Source of the DNA: Zoogloea sp041904905
GTDB lineage: Bacteria; Pseudomonadota; Gammaproteobacteria; Burkholderiales; Rhodocyclaceae
Direction of reading: 5' to 3'
Length of the DNA: 64,000 bases
NCBI RefSeq assembly: GCF_041904905.1
Contig: NZ_JAYRMI010000007.1
Coordinates: 1-64,000, forward strand
Position numbers and translations under genes: made by a program. Below, piece by piece: positions 16,974 to 29,241 of this stretch. Below the pieces are notes generated by a model, which did no database searches, had not been told where the DNA came from, and was given only the letters and a program-made list of their open reading frames with translations. Every line of letters starts with the position of its first letter. Positions within the stretch are counted from its first letter, which is position 1.

Positions 16974-17399
16974 TCAGTGGTGATGACCGCAGCCGCCGGC
17001 CTTGGGCGCGGGGGGCGGAAGATCGGCCGGGTCGCGGCTGCCGCCTTCGGTGTCGAGGCGCAGCAGGTAGTTCTGCCAGAGGTCGTCGTGACGCTCGCCC
17101 AGGTCGTAGAGGTAATCCCACGAGTACAGGCCGCTGTCGTGGCCGTCGGAGAACACCGGGCGGATCGCGTAGTTGCCCACCGGCTCGACCCGCTCGATCT
17201 CCACGTCGCGCTTGCCCAGCTGCAGGACTTCCTGGCCGGGGCCGTGGCCGCGCACCTCGGCGGACGGGGAATAGACGCGCAGGAACTCGTAACTCAACTC
17301 GAAGCGCTTGCCGTCGTCGAAGGCGATTTCCATGATGCGCGAGCGCTGGTGGAGCTTGATCTCGGTGGGGACGGGATCGTCCTTGCGAAGGCCGGCCAT
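16974..17399 (-). CDS. DUF971 protein (gamma-butyrobetaine hydroxylase N-domain-like)
   Basis: This 141-residue protein matches the DUF971 family: LHQRSRIMEIAFDDG, FELSYEFLRVYSPSAEVRG, and VGNYAIRPVFSDGHDSGLYS. Members resemble the N-terminal zinc-binding domain of gamma-butyrobetaine hydroxylase and are often linked with Fe-S proteins. The tail is Gly/Cys/His-rich (GGCGHHH), suggesting metal binding. It heads the ubiE-ubiJ run, a common arrangement in betaproteobacteria, and is divergent from phoB. Confidence 0.88.
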   Translation of the reverse strand: MAGLRKDDPVPTEIKLHQRSRIMEIAFDDGKRFELSYEFLRVYSPSAEVRGHGPGQEVLQLGKRDVEIERVEPVGNYAIRPVFSDGHDSGLYSWDYLYDLGERHDDLWQNYLLRLDTEGGSRDPADLPPPAPKAGGCGHHH

Positions 17400-17500
17400 G
17401 GGGGATTTCCGTGGTCAATGGGTCAAGCCCGTAATGATACTCGAAGGCGCCCGCGCCGCCTGCCCGACGGGTTCCCACCGACGCATTTCAGGCAGATGAC

Positions 17501-17518
17501 CTGTCATCAAAGGGTAAA
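17501..17518 (+). promoter_or_regulatory. Possible PhoB box upstream of phoB
   Basis: A perfect 7-base Pho half-site CTGTCAT starts at 17501, about 61 bases before the phoB ATG. The second half-site expected 11 bases later is weak (GGGTAAA). PhoB autoregulates its own promoter in related bacteria, which makes the site plausible, but one good half-site is thin evidence. Confidence 0.35.
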
Positions 17519-17567
17519 CTGGCTGCAATAGACTGCCGGCGTCCCAGCGCTTCCACCGAGGTTCACC

Positions 17568-18275
<708 letters not shown>

Positions 18276-18278
18276 GCA

Positions 18279-19625
18279 GTGGCAGACAACTTTGCGGAAG
18301 GGGTGGCCGCGGTCCGCCCCATCAGTTACATCCTCGTCGCGGTCCTGTCGGTGCTGGCCGGCATCGTCGTGGTGGCCGTGGCGGTGGGCATCTTCTTCGG
18401 CCCGGTGGCGGGGCTGCTGGTCTTTGCCGCGCTGCTGCTGGCGGCCGGCTTCTATCACATCAACAACCTGTTCAAGCTGGTGCGCTGGCTGCGTACGCCG
18501 GTGGAGCAGGCCGCGCCGCTGCCCCGCGCCTTCGGCCTGTGGGACAACGTGTTCGCCGAGGTGAACCTGCGGGCGCGCACTGCGTCCCGTCGCCAGGAGC
18601 GCCTGTCCGCCGCCCTCGAACGCTTCCGCGAAGCCAGCCAGGCGATGCCCCACGGGCTGATGTTCCTGTCCGACACCAACACCATCGAGTGGGTCAATCG
18701 CGAGGGCGAGCAGCAGTTCGGGCTGGATCAGGCCCGCGACCAGGGCGCGCCGGTGACCAACATCGTGCGCCAGCCGGATTTCGTCCGCTACCTGAAGGAA
18801 GGCGACTATACCGAGCCGCTGACGATCACCTTCGGACGGCCCAGCGGGCGCACCCTGATGGTTCACGTGGTGCCCTTCAGCGAGGACATGCGCCTGCTGC
18901 TGTCGGAGGACATCACCCAGGGCCAGCGGCTGGAGGACATGCGGCGGGATTTCGTGGCCAACGTGTCCCACGAGATGCGCACCCCGCTCACCGTGGTGAT
19001 GGGCTTCCTCGAGACCCTGATCGACGGCCTCGACGACCTGGAGAAGGATGACGTGCGCCACTACCTGGGCCTCGCCTTCGAGCAGGCCGGGCGGATGCAG
19101 CGGTTGATCCAGGATCTGCTCACCCTGTCGGCGCTGGAGAGCGGCGCACCGGCCGCCCAGGACGAGACGGTGGACATCGTGGGCCTGCTCGAAGAGGTGC
19201 GTCAGGAGGCGTCGGTGGTGTCCGCCGGCCGCCACACCATCGAGCTGGCGTGCCCACCTCGGGCGCACATGCTGGGCAACGCCAAGGAGCTGTACAGCGT
19301 GTTCGCCAATCTGGCGATCAACGCGGTGCGCTACACCCCGGCGGGCGGCCACATCCGCATCCGCTGGCAGCGGCGCGGCGCGGTGGTGGATTACAGCGTG
19401 GAGGACGACGGGATCGGTATCGCGCCGGAGCACATCCCGCGCCTCACCGAGCGCTTCTACCGGGTGGACCGGGGCCGCTCCCGGGAGACCGGCGGCACCG
19501 GGCTGGGGCTGGCGATCGTCAAGCACGTGCTCAACCGCCACCAGGGCGATCTGCTGATCGACAGCGAGCCGGGCCGCGGCAGCCGCTTCACCGCCAGCTT
19601 TCCGGCCCGCCGGCTGGTGGACTGA
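18279..19625 (+). CDS. phoR: Phosphate regulon sensor kinase PhoR
   Basis: The 448-residue kinase starts at GTG. It has an N-terminal membrane hairpin (about residues 12-58) without a periplasmic domain, the PhoR-type DUF3329 region, a PAS domain (about 105-200), an H-box NVSHEMRTPLT (near 230), an N-box FANLAINAVRYTP, and G-boxes DDGIGIAPEHIPRLTERFYRV (split here by family) and GTGLGLAIVKHV. This matches PhoR, which senses phosphate sufficiency through the Pst-PhoU system. A perfect terminator follows the stop. Confidence 0.93.
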   Translation: MADNFAEGVAAVRPISYILVAVLSVLAGIVVVAVAVGIFFGPVAGLLVFAALLLAAGFYHINNLFKLVRWLRTPVEQAAPLPRAFGLWDNVFAEVNLRARTASRRQERLSAALERFREASQAMPHGLMFLSDTNTIEWVNREGEQQFGLDQARDQGAPVTNIVRQPDFVRYLKEGDYTEPLTITFGRPSGRTLMVHVVPFSEDMRLLLSEDITQGQRLEDMRRDFVANVSHEMRTPLTVVMGFLETLIDGLDDLEKDDVRHYLGLAFEQAGRMQRLIQDLLTLSALESGAPAAQDETVDIVGLLEEVRQEASVVSAGRHTIELACPPRAHMLGNAKELYSVFANLAINAVRYTPAGGHIRIRWQRRGAVVDYSVEDDGIGIAPEHIPRLTERFYRVDRGRSRETGGTGLGLAIVKHVLNRHQGDLLIDSEPGRGSRFTASFPARRLVD

Positions 19626-19630
19626 GCGCA

Positions 19631-19660
19631 AAAAAGGGTGAGCCGCGGCTCACCCTTTTT
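19631..19660 (+). terminator. Rho-independent terminator after phoBR
   Basis: A perfect 15+15 palindrome, with arms AAAAAGGGTGAGCCG and its complement, starts five bases after the phoR stop and ends in a T-run. It is symmetrical, so it can also end transcripts of the opposing gene at 19703-21313. Confidence 0.9.
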
Positions 19661-19702
19661 CGTTTTGTGGTCGAGTTGCCCGCCGGGCCACGGCCCAGCC
19701 GC

Positions 19703-21313
19703 CTACACGTTCACGAACTCGTAGGTGGCCTGATCGAAGTTGGTGCCCCGGGCCACCAGGCTGGTCAGCCGGATCTGGCGCGACTCGCCCTGGTGCAGCT
19801 CGATCACCCGGTCGGCGTGGAACCATCCGCCGGGCACCACGATGGTGGCCGGCGCCCGCATCGCGGCGATCTCGGGCAGCATGAAGGCCTGGGAGAAGGG
19901 TTCGGTGGGGTTGATGTTCACCCCGGTGGGGCGCACCGCCACGGTGCTGGGCAGGCCGGCCAGCAGGTGGATGCCTGCCATCAGCGTGCCGTCGGGCTCG
20001 TACATCAGCCAGCTCACCTGACCCAGCAGATACTGGCTGCCGTCGCTGGGCTTGATGCCCACCACCTGATGGTGCTCGATGCGCTGACCGGGGTGCTTGC
20101 GCTGGATGCGGAAGCCCGACACCGAGTGATCGACGGTCTGCCACTCGTCGAGGCCGAAGCCCCGGCGCAGCACCTCGGCCTCGGGGTTGATGACGTCGGG
20201 CACCTCGTCGTCCACCCGGGCGCCGAAGGTGATGACGTTGATGTCGTAGCGGCTGCCCATGGTCTGGCGGCGGTTGGGCGGCACGAACTCCTTGCCCGAG
20301 ACGAGCAGGCAGATGCCTTCCCAGTGGGTGCAGATCTTGTTGCTGCCCTTCTTGCTGCGGCGGGGAAAGCGCCGGCCGGCCGCCGACATGCCCCACGGGC
20401 GGTACAGCGACACCAGCAGCCGCGCGCAGGCGGGCTGGGAGCAGTCGTCGCCCAGGCCCAGGGAGGCCGGCGTGGTGCCCTGCTTGAACTCGGCGAGCAT
20501 GGCCTTGATCTGGGCGGCCAGCCGGTGGCCGTCGAAGCGGCGCATGCCCGGCCGGGCACCGATCAGCGCGATCGGACGCAGGCCGTGGTCTTCGGTAAGG
20601 TCGAGGCCGTAGGCGCGGGCGTCGTCCTTCTCCCAGGTGGTCTGCATGATGCAGTAGGGGGCGAAGCGCTGGGCCCAGCGGCAGATCCAGTTCAGTTCGC
20701 GCTGGTTGCGGCCGTAGGGGTTGGTGAGGTCCACCAGCAGCAGGGCGATGTAGGCCTCGTCGGGGCTCTGGGCCTTCCAGGTGTTGTTGAGGGGGTCGAT
20801 CACCCGGCTGTGGGTGACGCCGGCCCGCTCGGCCTCGAGGAAGGCGGCGTGGACGGCCTTCCAGGCGCCCGGCGGCTCGGCCCGGTGGGCGCGGAAGTAC
20901 TCGATGATGACCTGCCCGAGATACTGGATGCGGCGCTGGGCCAGCAGCGGCCACTGGGCGCGGAACTCGTCGCTGCCGCTGCCGCTCTCGGCGAGGCGGG
21001 CGTAGGCGGTGCTCAGGGCCGTCCACAGGCGCACCACCTGACGCAGGGTGGCGTCCTCCTGGCTGTCGGGCGGCAGGGGGTGGGCGGCGTAGCGGGACGA
21101 CATCTCGTGCTGCACGAAGGTGATCGTCTGGCGGGCGGATTCGAGGACCTCGAGCTGCTCCTCGGGGCCCAGCGGGCTGGCCAGCAGGCCTTCGAGCATC
21201 CGCACCAGCGTGGCGTGGCTCTCGGTCGCATTGAGCGTGTGCAGGTTGCGCAGGAGCTTGCGGTACTGCTCCACGCTATGCAGATCGGGATAGGATTGGG
21301 GGCTGTCCGCCAT
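19703..21313 (-). CDS. Uncharacterised 536-residue protein, possible PilZ-like C-terminus
   Basis: I cannot name this protein. The first 330 or so residues look all-helical and soluble. The C-terminal third has a beta-rich pattern with HSVSGFRIQRKHPGQR, VVGIKPSDG, LGQVSWLMYEPDGTLMAGIHLL and RQIRLTSLVARGTNFDQ. This resembles PilZ-like domains found in large betaproteobacterial cytosolic proteins, but the usual RxxxR plus D/NxSxxG pattern is imperfect. It is followed upstream by a HIT gene with a 17-base gap, suggesting a two-gene operon. A c-di-GMP link is tentative. Confidence 0.6.
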   Translation of the reverse strand: MADSPQSYPDLHSVEQYRKLLRNLHTLNATESHATLVRMLEGLLASPLGPEEQLEVLESARQTITFVQHEMSSRYAAHPLPPDSQEDATLRQVVRLWTALSTAYARLAESGSGSDEFRAQWPLLAQRRIQYLGQVIIEYFRAHRAEPPGAWKAVHAAFLEAERAGVTHSRVIDPLNNTWKAQSPDEAYIALLLVDLTNPYGRNQRELNWICRWAQRFAPYCIMQTTWEKDDARAYGLDLTEDHGLRPIALIGARPGMRRFDGHRLAAQIKAMLAEFKQGTTPASLGLGDDCSQPACARLLVSLYRPWGMSAAGRRFPRRSKKGSNKICTHWEGICLLVSGKEFVPPNRRQTMGSRYDINVITFGARVDDEVPDVINPEAEVLRRGFGLDEWQTVDHSVSGFRIQRKHPGQRIEHHQVVGIKPSDGSQYLLGQVSWLMYEPDGTLMAGIHLLAGLPSTVAVRPTGVNINPTEPFSQAFMLPEIAAMRAPATIVVPGGWFHADRVIELHQGESRQIRLTSLVARGTNFDQATYEFVNV

Positions 21314-21330
21314 GGAAGGATTCTCCGGGT

Positions 21331-21774
21331 TCAGCCGGCAAGATGCTCGGCAATGGCGTTGCGCACCGCCAGGGCGAGGCGCGCGTCATCGACCTCGGGC
21401 GCCGGCGAGCTGCCGCCCTTGCGCTGGGCGACACCCCACACGGGCTGCGGAAAGTGGCGGTCGTCGAGATAACGCGGGATCAGATGCCAGTGTAGATGCG
21501 GAACCACGTTGCCGAAACTCGCCAGGTTGATCTTGTCCGGGCTGAAGCACTCCCGCAGGGCCACCTCCACCGCCATCAGGATGTTGAAGCAGTGGCGCTG
21601 GTCGGCCGGCGACAGGTCGCTCATCTCGGCGACGTGGTCGTTCCAGATCAGGCGGCAGTAGCCGGGGTAATCCGGGTCGGGGACGCGGATCACGCGGCAG
21701 CTGGCATCCTGCCAGAGGACGTTCTCCGGCTCGGGGAAACACAGGGGGCAGTCTTTCGGGGCGCTGGTCGGCAT
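21331..21774 (-). CDS. HIT family nucleotide-binding protein
   Basis: A 147-residue histidine-triad protein. The catalytic triad motif is HLHWHLIPR (near residue 93-101), preceded by the family's DPDYPGYCRLIWNDHV segment. HIT proteins hydrolyse or transfer nucleotidyl groups, for example from adenosine phosphoramidates or dinucleoside polyphosphates. CPLC near residue 10-13 hints at a metal site, as in Hint/Fhit-like bacterial members. Cytoplasmic. The gene is upstream of, and likely cotranscribed with, the uncharacterised gene at 19703. Confidence 0.9.
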   Translation of the reverse strand: MPTSAPKDCPLCFPEPENVLWQDASCRVIRVPDPDYPGYCRLIWNDHVAEMSDLSPADQRHCFNILMAVEVALRECFSPDKINLASFGNVVPHLHWHLIPRYLDDRHFPQPVWGVAQRKGGSSPAPEVDDARLALAVRNAIAEHLAG

Positions 21775-21901
21775 GGGTGGGCCACGTGTTTACAGGACGT
21801 CGGGCGATTCTAGCCCGGATGGATCGCAAAAGATCATCGACGATTCTTGCATCTTTAATTTGGAAGATTTGTGTTTTTTACCATTTTTGACATGTATCCC
21901 A

Positions 21902-22720
21902 TCAGACTGTTCCCGGACTGCTCCCGATGAAGGGCAGGGTATCGGCCGGGCCCGCCTCCACCGGCGCGCCATCGACGAACAGCAGCAGCGTGCCGGGCGC
22001 GATGGCGGTCCAGGTTTCGTTGTCGGTCAACGGCGTGGTGGCGACCACCGCCACCCGGTCGCCGGCCTCGGTCAGCTCGCTGAAATCCACGGTGACATCC
22101 TGGTCTTTCAGGTGGGCGCTGGCAAACGGGGCCTGACGCACGATGTAGGCCAGCCGCGACGCGCAGTGGGCAAACAGGAAGGCGCCGTTGGAGAGCAGGA
22201 AGTTGAACTCGCCGCAGGCGCCGATCTGCCGGGCAATGTCGCGCACCGCCCCGAACAGCACCGGCAGCGGTGGCTCGCCCTGGGGGAAGCGCGCCCGCAG
22301 GGTCTCCATCAAATGACAAAACGCCAGTTCGGAATCGGTCTGCCCGACGGGAAGATAATCGCCACGCAGGGTCGGTGCGAAGCCCTTCAGGTTCCCATTA
22401 TGGGCAAACACCCAGTAGCGCCCCCACAGCTCGCGCTGGAAGGGGTGGGTGTTCTCGAGGGTGACGACGCCCTGGGTGGCCTTGCGGATGTGGGCGATGA
22501 CGTTGAGGGAGTGGATCGGGTAGCTGCGCACCAGCTCGGCCACCGGCGAGGTGCTGCTGGCCTGGGGGTCGAGGAACAGGCGCACCCCGCGGCCTTCGAA
22601 GAAGGCGATCCCCCAGCCGTCCCGGTGGACGTCGGTGAGGCCGCCGCGGGCCTGAAAACCGGCGAACGAGAAGCAGATGTCCGTCGGCGTGTTGCAGTTC
22701 ATTCCAAGGAGCTGGCACAT
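21902..22720 (-). CDS. Class II glutamine amidotransferase (YafJ-like)
   Basis: This 272-residue protein starts MCQLLGMNCN, giving the N-terminal nucleophile Cys2 after Met removal. Other family motifs are RGGLTDVHRDGWGIAFF, VIAHIRKATQG, NTHPFQRE, FAHNGNLKGF and GQTDSELAF. It is a stand-alone glutaminase domain of the YafJ/DUG3-like type; no synthetase domain is attached. The acceptor substrate is unknown. An AT-rich, gene-free stretch (21775-21901) separates it from the HIT gene. Confidence 0.9.
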   Translation of the reverse strand: MCQLLGMNCNTPTDICFSFAGFQARGGLTDVHRDGWGIAFFEGRGVRLFLDPQASSTSPVAELVRSYPIHSLNVIAHIRKATQGVVTLENTHPFQRELWGRYWVFAHNGNLKGFAPTLRGDYLPVGQTDSELAFCHLMETLRARFPQGEPPLPVLFGAVRDIARQIGACGEFNFLLSNGAFLFAHCASRLAYIVRQAPFASAHLKDQDVTVDFSELTEAGDRVAVVATTPLTDNETWTAIAPGTLLLFVDGAPVEAGPADTLPFIGSSPGTV

Positions 22721-22834
22721 GGTGGGGATCGGGTTCGCCGCCGGGCCTTGACCCCGCCGGCGGAGCGCTCAGAATTGCGGCTCAACCTCCCGCGCCGGGC
22801 TGCCGTAAGCGGCTGCAAACCTTCGGAACTAAAA

Positions 22835-23635
22835 ATGACAAGCCTAACCTTAGCCGACCATGGCGACCGGATCGCTGCCGCGGGTCGCCTGCTTTCCACC
22901 GCACGGCGCATCCTGTTCATCACCGGCGCCGGGCTGTCGGCCGATTCCGGCCTGCCCACCTACCGGGGCGTGGGCGGGCTGTACGAGGGCGCCCTCACCG
23001 ACATCGGCCTGCCCATCGAGCAGGCGCTCTCGGGCGCCATGTTCGCCAAGCGCCCGGACATCACCTGGCGTTACCTCTCCCAGATCGAGGCGAGCTGCCG
23101 GGGCGCCCACCCCAACGCCGGCCACTACGCCATTGCCCGGCTGGAGGCGATCCACGGCGGGGTGACCGTGCTCACCCAGAACGTGGACGGCTTTCACCTC
23201 GCCGCCGGCTCGCGCAACGTCATCGAGATGCACGGCACCCTGCGCCGGCTGCGCTGCATCGACTGCGGCCGCGCCCGGCAGGTGGACAACTACGCCGGGC
23301 TGGCGATTCCCCCCGAGTGCCCCCACTGCGGCGGCGTGCTGCGCCCCGACGTGGTGCTGTTCGGCGAGCAGCTCCCCGATCAGGCCGTGCATCGCTTCGA
23401 GCAGGTCCTCGCGGCCGGGCCCGATCTGATCGTCTCGGTGGGCACCGGCAGCGCCTTTCCCTACATCGCCGGGCCGGTGGTGTGGGCCATCGAGAACGGC
23501 ATCCCCACCATCGAGATCAACCCGGGCGGCACGCCCCTGTCCGAGCACGTGCGCTTTCGCCTGCGGCTGCGGGCGGCCGAAGCCCTGCCGGCCCTCCTCG
23601 ACGCCGCCGGCTTCGGCCTCGACGCCGCCGGATAA
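22835..23635 (+). CDS. Sir2-family NAD-dependent protein deacylase
   Basis: The 266-residue sirtuin shows the NAD-binding GAGLSADSGLPTYRG motif, TQNVDG, the catalytic histidine in EMHG, and two zinc-binding CxxC pairs (CIDCGR and CPHCGG). The C-terminal NPGGTPLSEHV fits SirA/CobB-like bacterial members. It removes acyl groups from lysines using NAD. The protein was called from ATG 22835, preceded by GGAAC only, a weak ribosome site. It is divergent from the amidotransferase gene; the SNF2 helicase follows on the same strand. Confidence 0.92.
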   Translation: MTSLTLADHGDRIAAAGRLLSTARRILFITGAGLSADSGLPTYRGVGGLYEGALTDIGLPIEQALSGAMFAKRPDITWRYLSQIEASCRGAHPNAGHYAIARLEAIHGGVTVLTQNVDGFHLAAGSRNVIEMHGTLRRLRCIDCGRARQVDNYAGLAIPPECPHCGGVLRPDVVLFGEQLPDQAVHRFEQVLAAGPDLIVSVGTGSAFPYIAGPVVWAIENGIPTIEINPGGTPLSEHVRFRLRLRAAEALPALLDAAGFGLDAAG

Positions 23636-23706
23636 GCCTCGCGGGCGGGTTTCGCCCACGGCCCCAAACGCCTAGAATCGGCGGCTTTCGCCCTGCCCGC
23701 GCCGCC

Positions 23707-27053
<3,347 letters not shown>

Positions 27054-27066
<13 letters not shown>

Positions 27067-27083
27067 CGCAGCGTAACCCGACA
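27054..27083. repeat. REP palindrome overlapping the SNF2 gene end
   Basis: A REP copy with arms TAGGTCGGGTTA and TAACCCGACA. The TAG at 27064-27066 inside it is the stop codon of the SNF2-helicase gene. It pairs with the copy at 27241-27266 to bracket a transposase remnant. Confidence 0.85.
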
Positions 27084-27130
27084 CCGCAACCGGGGCGGCC
27101 CCGACGTACTCCAGCACGCCACGCCCGACT

Positions 27131-27232
27131 CCCCTGCCCCACCTCGGCCGACGCCAGAATGGGACGGCGCCCCTCCGTCACGACAATAAAGAAGAAAGTG
27201 CCGCCCGGCGTGAATGCGCGTCGGTATTGCAT
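27131..27232 (-). pseudogene. N-terminal remnant of a REP-associated tyrosine transposase (RAYT)
   Basis: From the ATG at 27232 the frame reads MQYRRAFTPGGTFFFIVVT followed by RRPIL, the characteristic N-terminus of Y1/RAYT transposases (usual form YRRxxxPGGTYFFTVxT). Full RAYTs are about 150-230 residues and carry an HUH motif; here homology stops after some 30-35 codons and no HUH motif follows. It lies between two REP palindromes (27054-27083 and 27241-27266), the normal context of these transposases, so it is a deletion remnant. Confidence 0.7.
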
Positions 27233-27240
27233 GGCGTGGC

Positions 27241-27266
27241 GTCGGGTTACGCTTCGCTAACCCGAC
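27241..27266. repeat. REP palindrome upstream of the RAYT remnant
   Basis: The palindrome GTCGGGTTACGC-TT-CGCTAACCCGAC sits eight bases before the start codon of the RAYT remnant and just left of a low-GC gene pair. Its arms match the REP family seen near 6 kb and 29 kb. Confidence 0.85.
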
Positions 27267-27295
27267 TTGGACTTAGAGAAGGATGAAAGATAATC

Positions 27296-28270
27296 GTGCA
27301 TATTAAAATTAGATCATTGATTATATTATTCATCATAATGTTTGGATTTTCGGAAAGAGCATTGTCTATAGAAGACACCAACAAAGACAACTTAGAAAAA
27401 TTCAAAAGCCAGCGCGAATCAATTTACCAACACATGCGTCGATACGGCATTAATCGGGACGACATAGTCGCGCTTCGGCGTTTGTATGAGACATATCCTC
27501 CATACTCTTTTCCACACGTAAACATAGCATCAGAAGAACTATTAAACCCGGGGGAGCACTATCGGATAGAGGTAGATAGTTTCGTGATAACCATGATTGT
27601 TCCAGACGCACCAGCCAACATCGGAAGCTGGATATGGCCCTACACGGAAACTATTAAACCCGACTTGGAGATGCAGAAATTAATCTTGAGGGAGAACGGG
27701 AAACTAAAATTAGCAGCCCTCAGCTGGAATCAATGCAAGAGCACATTTCAACTTAATTTTCTCAAAGATTGCAAAACACATGGACTTAGCATCATATATC
27801 GCATCCTCAAACCCCAAGAACAACTGGAGTTTTCAACACCCGAAAAGCTCCGCCAACTCTCACGAAAAATTATGCGAGATCAGATAATCCCGCCCGAAAA
27901 GGTCGAAGATGCAATCCGCTCTGGACAAATTCTTAACGGTTCAGACAGCAAAATCTATCTTGACTCAGAGATCGTCGTCATCAACGGCCGAATCTGGATT
28001 CGCGATGCGATGGATAGCGATTCGGACAGAATTTTCTATTACAAGACCCGGCTATCTAAAGATCGAATGCTCGGATTGAGTTTTGGGCTGCCCACATACA
28101 ACTACAACGCCAATCCCGACCCCTCTAATCACCCGGCGGCCATTAAACGTGCGGCAGCATTGATGGAAGAGCTGATCTCTTCTTTGCGCATAGCAAGGGT
28201 AGATAACGACAACACCCCCGATCCTTTCGCGATTGAACGAGTGGCGCCTGCTTCCCTACCAGCCCCGTAG
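27296..28270 (+). CDS. Hypothetical exported protein on low-GC island
   Basis: I do not recognise this 324-residue protein. It has a plain signal peptide (hydrophobic residues about 7-20, ending near RALS) and so should be periplasmic or secreted. No catalytic motif stands out; there is one pair of cysteines (WNQCKSTF and LKDCKT) that could form a disulfide. The gene is much richer in A+T than all neighbours and has different codon use, indicating recent transfer. The start is ATA/GTG-rich; an ATG (MFGF) lies 45 bases into the frame and the listed GTG start at 27296 has no clear ribosome site. It shares its island with the HAD gene 19 bases downstream. Confidence 0.65.
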   Translation: MHIKIRSLIILFIIMFGFSERALSIEDTNKDNLEKFKSQRESIYQHMRRYGINRDDIVALRRLYETYPPYSFPHVNIASEELLNPGEHYRIEVDSFVITMIVPDAPANIGSWIWPYTETIKPDLEMQKLILRENGKLKLAALSWNQCKSTFQLNFLKDCKTHGLSIIYRILKPQEQLEFSTPEKLRQLSRKIMRDQIIPPEKVEDAIRSGQILNGSDSKIYLDSEIVVINGRIWIRDAMDSDSDRIFYYKTRLSKDRMLGLSFGLPTYNYNANPDPSNHPAAIKRAAALMEELISSLRIARVDNDNTPDPFAIERVAPASLPAP

Positions 28271-28289
28271 GACTACAAAGGAAAAAATT

Positions 28290-29108
28290 ATGAAATGCGC
28301 ATTAATCTACGATTTTGATGGAACACTTGCTGAAGGAGATTGCGCTCAGCACGGTCTAATGCCGGCCTTAGGAATTAACAACACAGAAGAGTTTTGGGGG
28401 TCGGTGAAGAAGCGCGCTAAAGACGATGACGGAGACGAAATTCTCTCATACCTCGGCTTACTCGCAGAAAAAGCAACAGAGCTCAATTCCAACGAGTTAA
28501 GTGAAGAAAATCTAACTAACCATGGAAAGAAAATACCATTATTTCCAGGAGTCACCGACTGGTTCGATCGAATAAACGAATATGCCAAAAAAAACAATCT
28601 AGATATACACCACTACATAATCTCTAGTGGTCTCGATGCAATGATTAGAGGAACCTGCATCGGGGAAAAATTCAGAGATATATATGCCTGCAAATACCAC
28701 TACTCTAAAGACGGAAAGGCATCTTGGGTAGCGCAAGCAATAAACTACACTACAAAAACCCAATTTCTATTTAGAATCAACAAGGGGATTAACAACTCGT
28801 GGGACAACGCGGCGGTTAACAAATTCATCGAGCCTCAGGAGCGCGAAATTCCGTTTCAAAGAATGATTTACCTCGGAGACGGAGACACAGACATTCCTTC
28901 AATGAAGATGATTAGAAATCAGGGCGGTTTTTCGATTGCGGTATTCAACGACACAACATGGAAAAGCCAAAGAACACGCGAAAAGATTGAGAAACTGATT
29001 GCTGAGGAGCGGGCGAACTATGTAGTACCTGCTATATATACGGAGGGCAGCCAACTCGACGTTACGGTCAAGGGCTTATTGAAATTAATTAAACGACGAA
29101 AAGCATGA
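28290..29108 (+). CDS. HAD-superfamily phosphatase on low-GC island
   Basis: A 272-residue hydrolase of the haloacid dehalogenase superfamily. Motif I is YDFDGTLAEGD (nucleophile Asp near residue 9), motif II is IISSGLD, and motif IV is YLGDGDTDIPSMK. The cap region is helical, closest in feel to phosphoserine-phosphatase-like HADs. AAGGA precedes the ATG. Like its upstream neighbour it is strongly AT-rich, so the two were probably acquired together. Substrate unknown. The pair is flanked by REP elements on both sides. Confidence 0.8.
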   Translation: MKCALIYDFDGTLAEGDCAQHGLMPALGINNTEEFWGSVKKRAKDDDGDEILSYLGLLAEKATELNSNELSEENLTNHGKKIPLFPGVTDWFDRINEYAKKNNLDIHHYIISSGLDAMIRGTCIGEKFRDIYACKYHYSKDGKASWVAQAINYTTKTQFLFRINKGINNSWDNAAVNKFIEPQEREIPFQRMIYLGDGDTDIPSMKMIRNQGGFSIAVFNDTTWKSQRTREKIEKLIAEERANYVVPAIYTEGSQLDVTVKGLLKLIKRRKA

Positions 29109-29120
29109 CCCTCCGCCCCG

Positions 29121-29237
29121 TAGGTCGGTTTAGCCCAGCGTAACCCGACATGCATCTTGTTATTGACGCAATTTGATCGCTCGATGTCGGGTTACGCCCT
29201 GCGGGCTAACCCGACCTACCGCTCCTATTCGTCAAGC
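29121..29237. mobile_element. BIME-like two-REP element, copy 2 (inverted)
   Basis: Two REP palindromes flank a spacer that includes TGCATCTTGTTATTGACG. Read on the opposite strand it aligns without gaps to 6061-6174 with about nine differences by eye, including the GCTTGACGAA end that lies outside the hairpins. It separates the low-GC gene pair from the outer-membrane protein gene, whose stop is four bases away. Confidence 0.7.
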
Positions 29238-29241
29238 CCCC

